A stretch of DNA of 47,076 nt. Origin: Scatosoma sp045632265 (GTDB lineage Bacteria; Bacillota; Clostridia; Christensenellales; Borkfalkiaceae). The stretch is from the NCBI GenBank assembly GCA_045632265.1, contig JAZQWG010000033.1:1-47076 (forward strand), in the 5' to 3' direction. The notes below the pieces were generated by a model, which saw nothing but the letters and a program-made list of their open reading frames with translations, did not search any database and was not told the DNA's origin. Positions within the stretch are counted from its first letter, which is position 1, and every line of letters begins with the position of its first letter. Both the position numbers and the translations under genes were made by a program. Below are positions 44,978 to 47,076 of this stretch, in pieces.

Positions 44978-47076
44978 TGACGAAGAAAAAAATTGCTTTA
45001 TCTACAATTGCTATTATTGCTCTTATGTCTGGAACGCTGGTAATGCCTTCTCTTGTGAAGACGAATAAGGCGACGGCGGAGAGTGAAAACGTAAAAACCA
45101 TTTTTAGCGACGATTTCTCTGCGTATGATTCCTACGACGAAATGGGAGTTAGCAACTGGTCCAACTACTATTTCGACCAAGCAGATACCCTTGCGCAGTT
45201 AGGACAAACGGAAGGAAGTGAAAAAATAGGTTGGACGGATAATACATGGGCATCTGTTGTCGCAGATCCCGACAATCCTTCTAATAAAGTTTTGGACATT
45301 GACACGGAAGAAACTTTGGGCGTAGGCGCAGGTGGAAACTCTTACTTCTACATAACGCCTAGCAAAGATGGTGAGCCGTTGCTATTAAAAAACTATACGA
45401 TTAGTTTTAGGTATAAGGTCAAAAATACTTGTGTTGGCGCAAGCAGTGTGACTGCGCCTTGGATTGCTACGCTCAATAGAAAGAAAAATTTGGATGCAAA
45501 CGGTGATTATCAACCATACGACGGCGCGTTCATAGACACTACCAACGCATTTATGTCGTCGCGTGTAGGTACGAGGTCGCAAGATGAATCGGGTACGACG
45601 CCGTATTATTTTTCTGAAGCGTTGCTTTGGGATATTGGTAGAGACCCTTTGCCCGTCGGTACGGCAACCAATACGGTGGAAACCTCCAACATATACGGCG
45701 ATTGGGTGAACTATAAATGCGTTGTATGGGAAAATACGTTTACTCTCTATCTTAACGATACGTTGATGACGCAGTTTACCGTTCCTACGTACGATTCGCA
45801 GGCGAAAAATTTGGATGCGGGCTACGTCTCGATTGCTTGTTGCGTATTAGACGCGTACTTGGACGATGTGACGATTACGACGACGCCCAATCATCCCGAG
45901 GTGACGGGGGAAACGGAAGTTGCACGCGAAAAAGGTGTCGTACTGCCCGTGGTTTACAATTTAGAAACGTACGGCGAAGCGATTACGCAAGTTGATGTAA
46001 GACGTAAAGGAGAAAAATCCACCGTCTTAAATAGTAGCGCATATACGTATGAAAACGGGCGTTTTTGTTTAGATGCTAATTACATATCCTTGTTGCCGGA
46101 AGGGAAGACGGAATTCGTAATTCATACGGAAAAGGGTTCGATTAACGTTGTCGTAAATATTACTGATAATAATGTTTTACAATCAACGCCTATTTCTTTG
46201 ACGGCGACTAAGGGATGTGACGAGAGTGTTGTTTTGAGTGGTGCAACCGCCGTCTATGGCATTTCCAGGGGAGGCAAAGCCGTATTACCGGGTACGGCGT
46301 GGTCGTTTGCGAATGGAACGCTGATTTTGACGAAAGACTATATCGACTACTTGGTTGACAATAATGATTTGCCTTTGCTCGTATATACGGACGTTGGATA
46401 CTACACTGTTCGATTGAGCATTACCGATGCTAAAACGATTTCCGTAGGGAAAAATATCGCTGAGGCGGGTAGCGTGACGGGTGGCGGTAATTACGAGGAG
46501 GGTGAAACGGTCACCTTGCTTGCAACGACCAACGTAGGATATACGTTTGACGGTTGGTATGATGGCAATACGAAGTTGACGTCTTCTGCTACTTATACCT
46601 TTACAGTCACTAGCAGTAAAGATCTCGTAGCAAGATGGACGAAGAATACATATACGGTGACCATCAATAAAAATATTGAGGTAGCAGGTAATGTGACGGG
46701 TGCTGCTTCTTATGACCACGGCGCAACCGTAATCCTTACGGCAAGCACCAATACGGGTTATGAGTTTGACGGTTGGTACGTGAATGGAGCAAAACAATCT
46801 AGTGGAGCAACCTACACGTTCACGGCGACGACAAACCTTACGGTAGAGGCGCGTTGGACGAAAATTACTTATTTGATTACGGCAACGAGCGAAATGGGCG
46901 GTGTTGTTGCAGGTGCCGGTTCTTATGAATACGGCGCAACCGTAATCCTTACGGCAACGGCTAACGAGGGCTATACCTTCGACGGTTGGTACGAAAATGA
47001 CGGTAAGGTATCCTCCGATGCAACCTATACCTTTACAGCTGCTAATAGAACGCTCGTGGCAAAATGGAAAAAGAAT
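44978..47076 (+). CDS. Secreted protein with N-terminal beta-sandwich and InlB-type B-repeats (3' partial)
   Basis: The frame is open from ATG 44978 to the window end (699 codons, no stop). A signal peptide (MTKKKIALSTIAIIALMSG then TLVMPS) starts it. Residues about 45-305 resemble a concanavalin-like/LamG sandwich (TIFSDDFSAYDSYDE at the start, LDDVTITTTP at the end), common in sugar-binding or glycan-degrading proteins. A middle Ig-like region follows. From about residue 490 three InlB-type B-repeats (Flg_new family) occur, each with the core GYTFDGWY or GYEFDGWY and a closing ARWTK or AKWKK. The gene continues past the window; more repeats and an anchor are likely. It is co-oriented with the glycosidase-like gene and may act with it on glycans. 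Confidence 0.88.

Overview
The window looks like chromosome of a Gram-positive anaerobe of the Clostridia (Bacillota). The evidence is the gene content (CdaA-type diadenylate cyclase, AddAB rather than RecBCD, ComEC next to HolA, lipoproteins, sigma-A promoters, AGGAGG ribosome sites) and secreted proteins with InlB-type B-repeats. The exact lineage cannot be fixed from the sequence alone; an uncultured gut clade such as Christensenellales is a guess.

Positions 1-22045 are mostly core chromosome: nrnA (5' truncated by the window edge), a large DUF4011-type helicase/nuclease, comEC without a C-terminal lactamase domain, holA, cdaA with an overlapping 35-residue remnant-like cdaR, lysC, an alpha/beta hydrolase, a reverse-strand lipoprotein, addB-addA, a small membrane protein, a convergent tandem PRC-barrel protein, and tRNA-Gln(CUG).

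Positions 22001-42981 form a putative genomic island. Its left edge is the 3' half of tRNA-Gln. At its right edge a copy of the same tRNA segment (anticodon loop to T-loop, then the 3' end) is split by an insert of about 85 bp that also occurs twice next to the intact tRNA. Inside are a LytTR response regulator and a GHKL sensor kinase. After a terminator come two 12-bp direct repeats 21 bp apart (a LytTR-type operator), a promoter, and one co-directional operon of about 18 kb. The operon encodes a small Cys-rich protein, two coiled-coil proteins of unknown family, a VirD4-type coupling ATPase, a 2445-residue Ig-repeat surface protein, a VirB2-like pilin (Mbov_0395 type), a lipoprotein, a VirB6/TrbL-like membrane protein (Mbov_0396 type) and a VirB4 ATPase with a VirB3/PrgI-like N-terminus (Mbov_0397 type). 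No relaxase, integrase, replication protein or lytic transglycosylase is visible. The island is therefore a minimal type IV secretion machine without its usual DNA-transfer genes, apparently under signal control and carrying its own giant adhesin-like protein and possible cargo. This is the strongest candidate for an undescribed system.

Positions 42982-47076 carry a terminator, a consensus promoter, a secreted TIM-barrel glycosidase-like protein, and the 5' part of a secreted protein with an N-terminal beta-sandwich and at least three InlB-type B-repeats, cut by the window end. No CRISPR array, insertion sequence, rRNA or transposase was seen.
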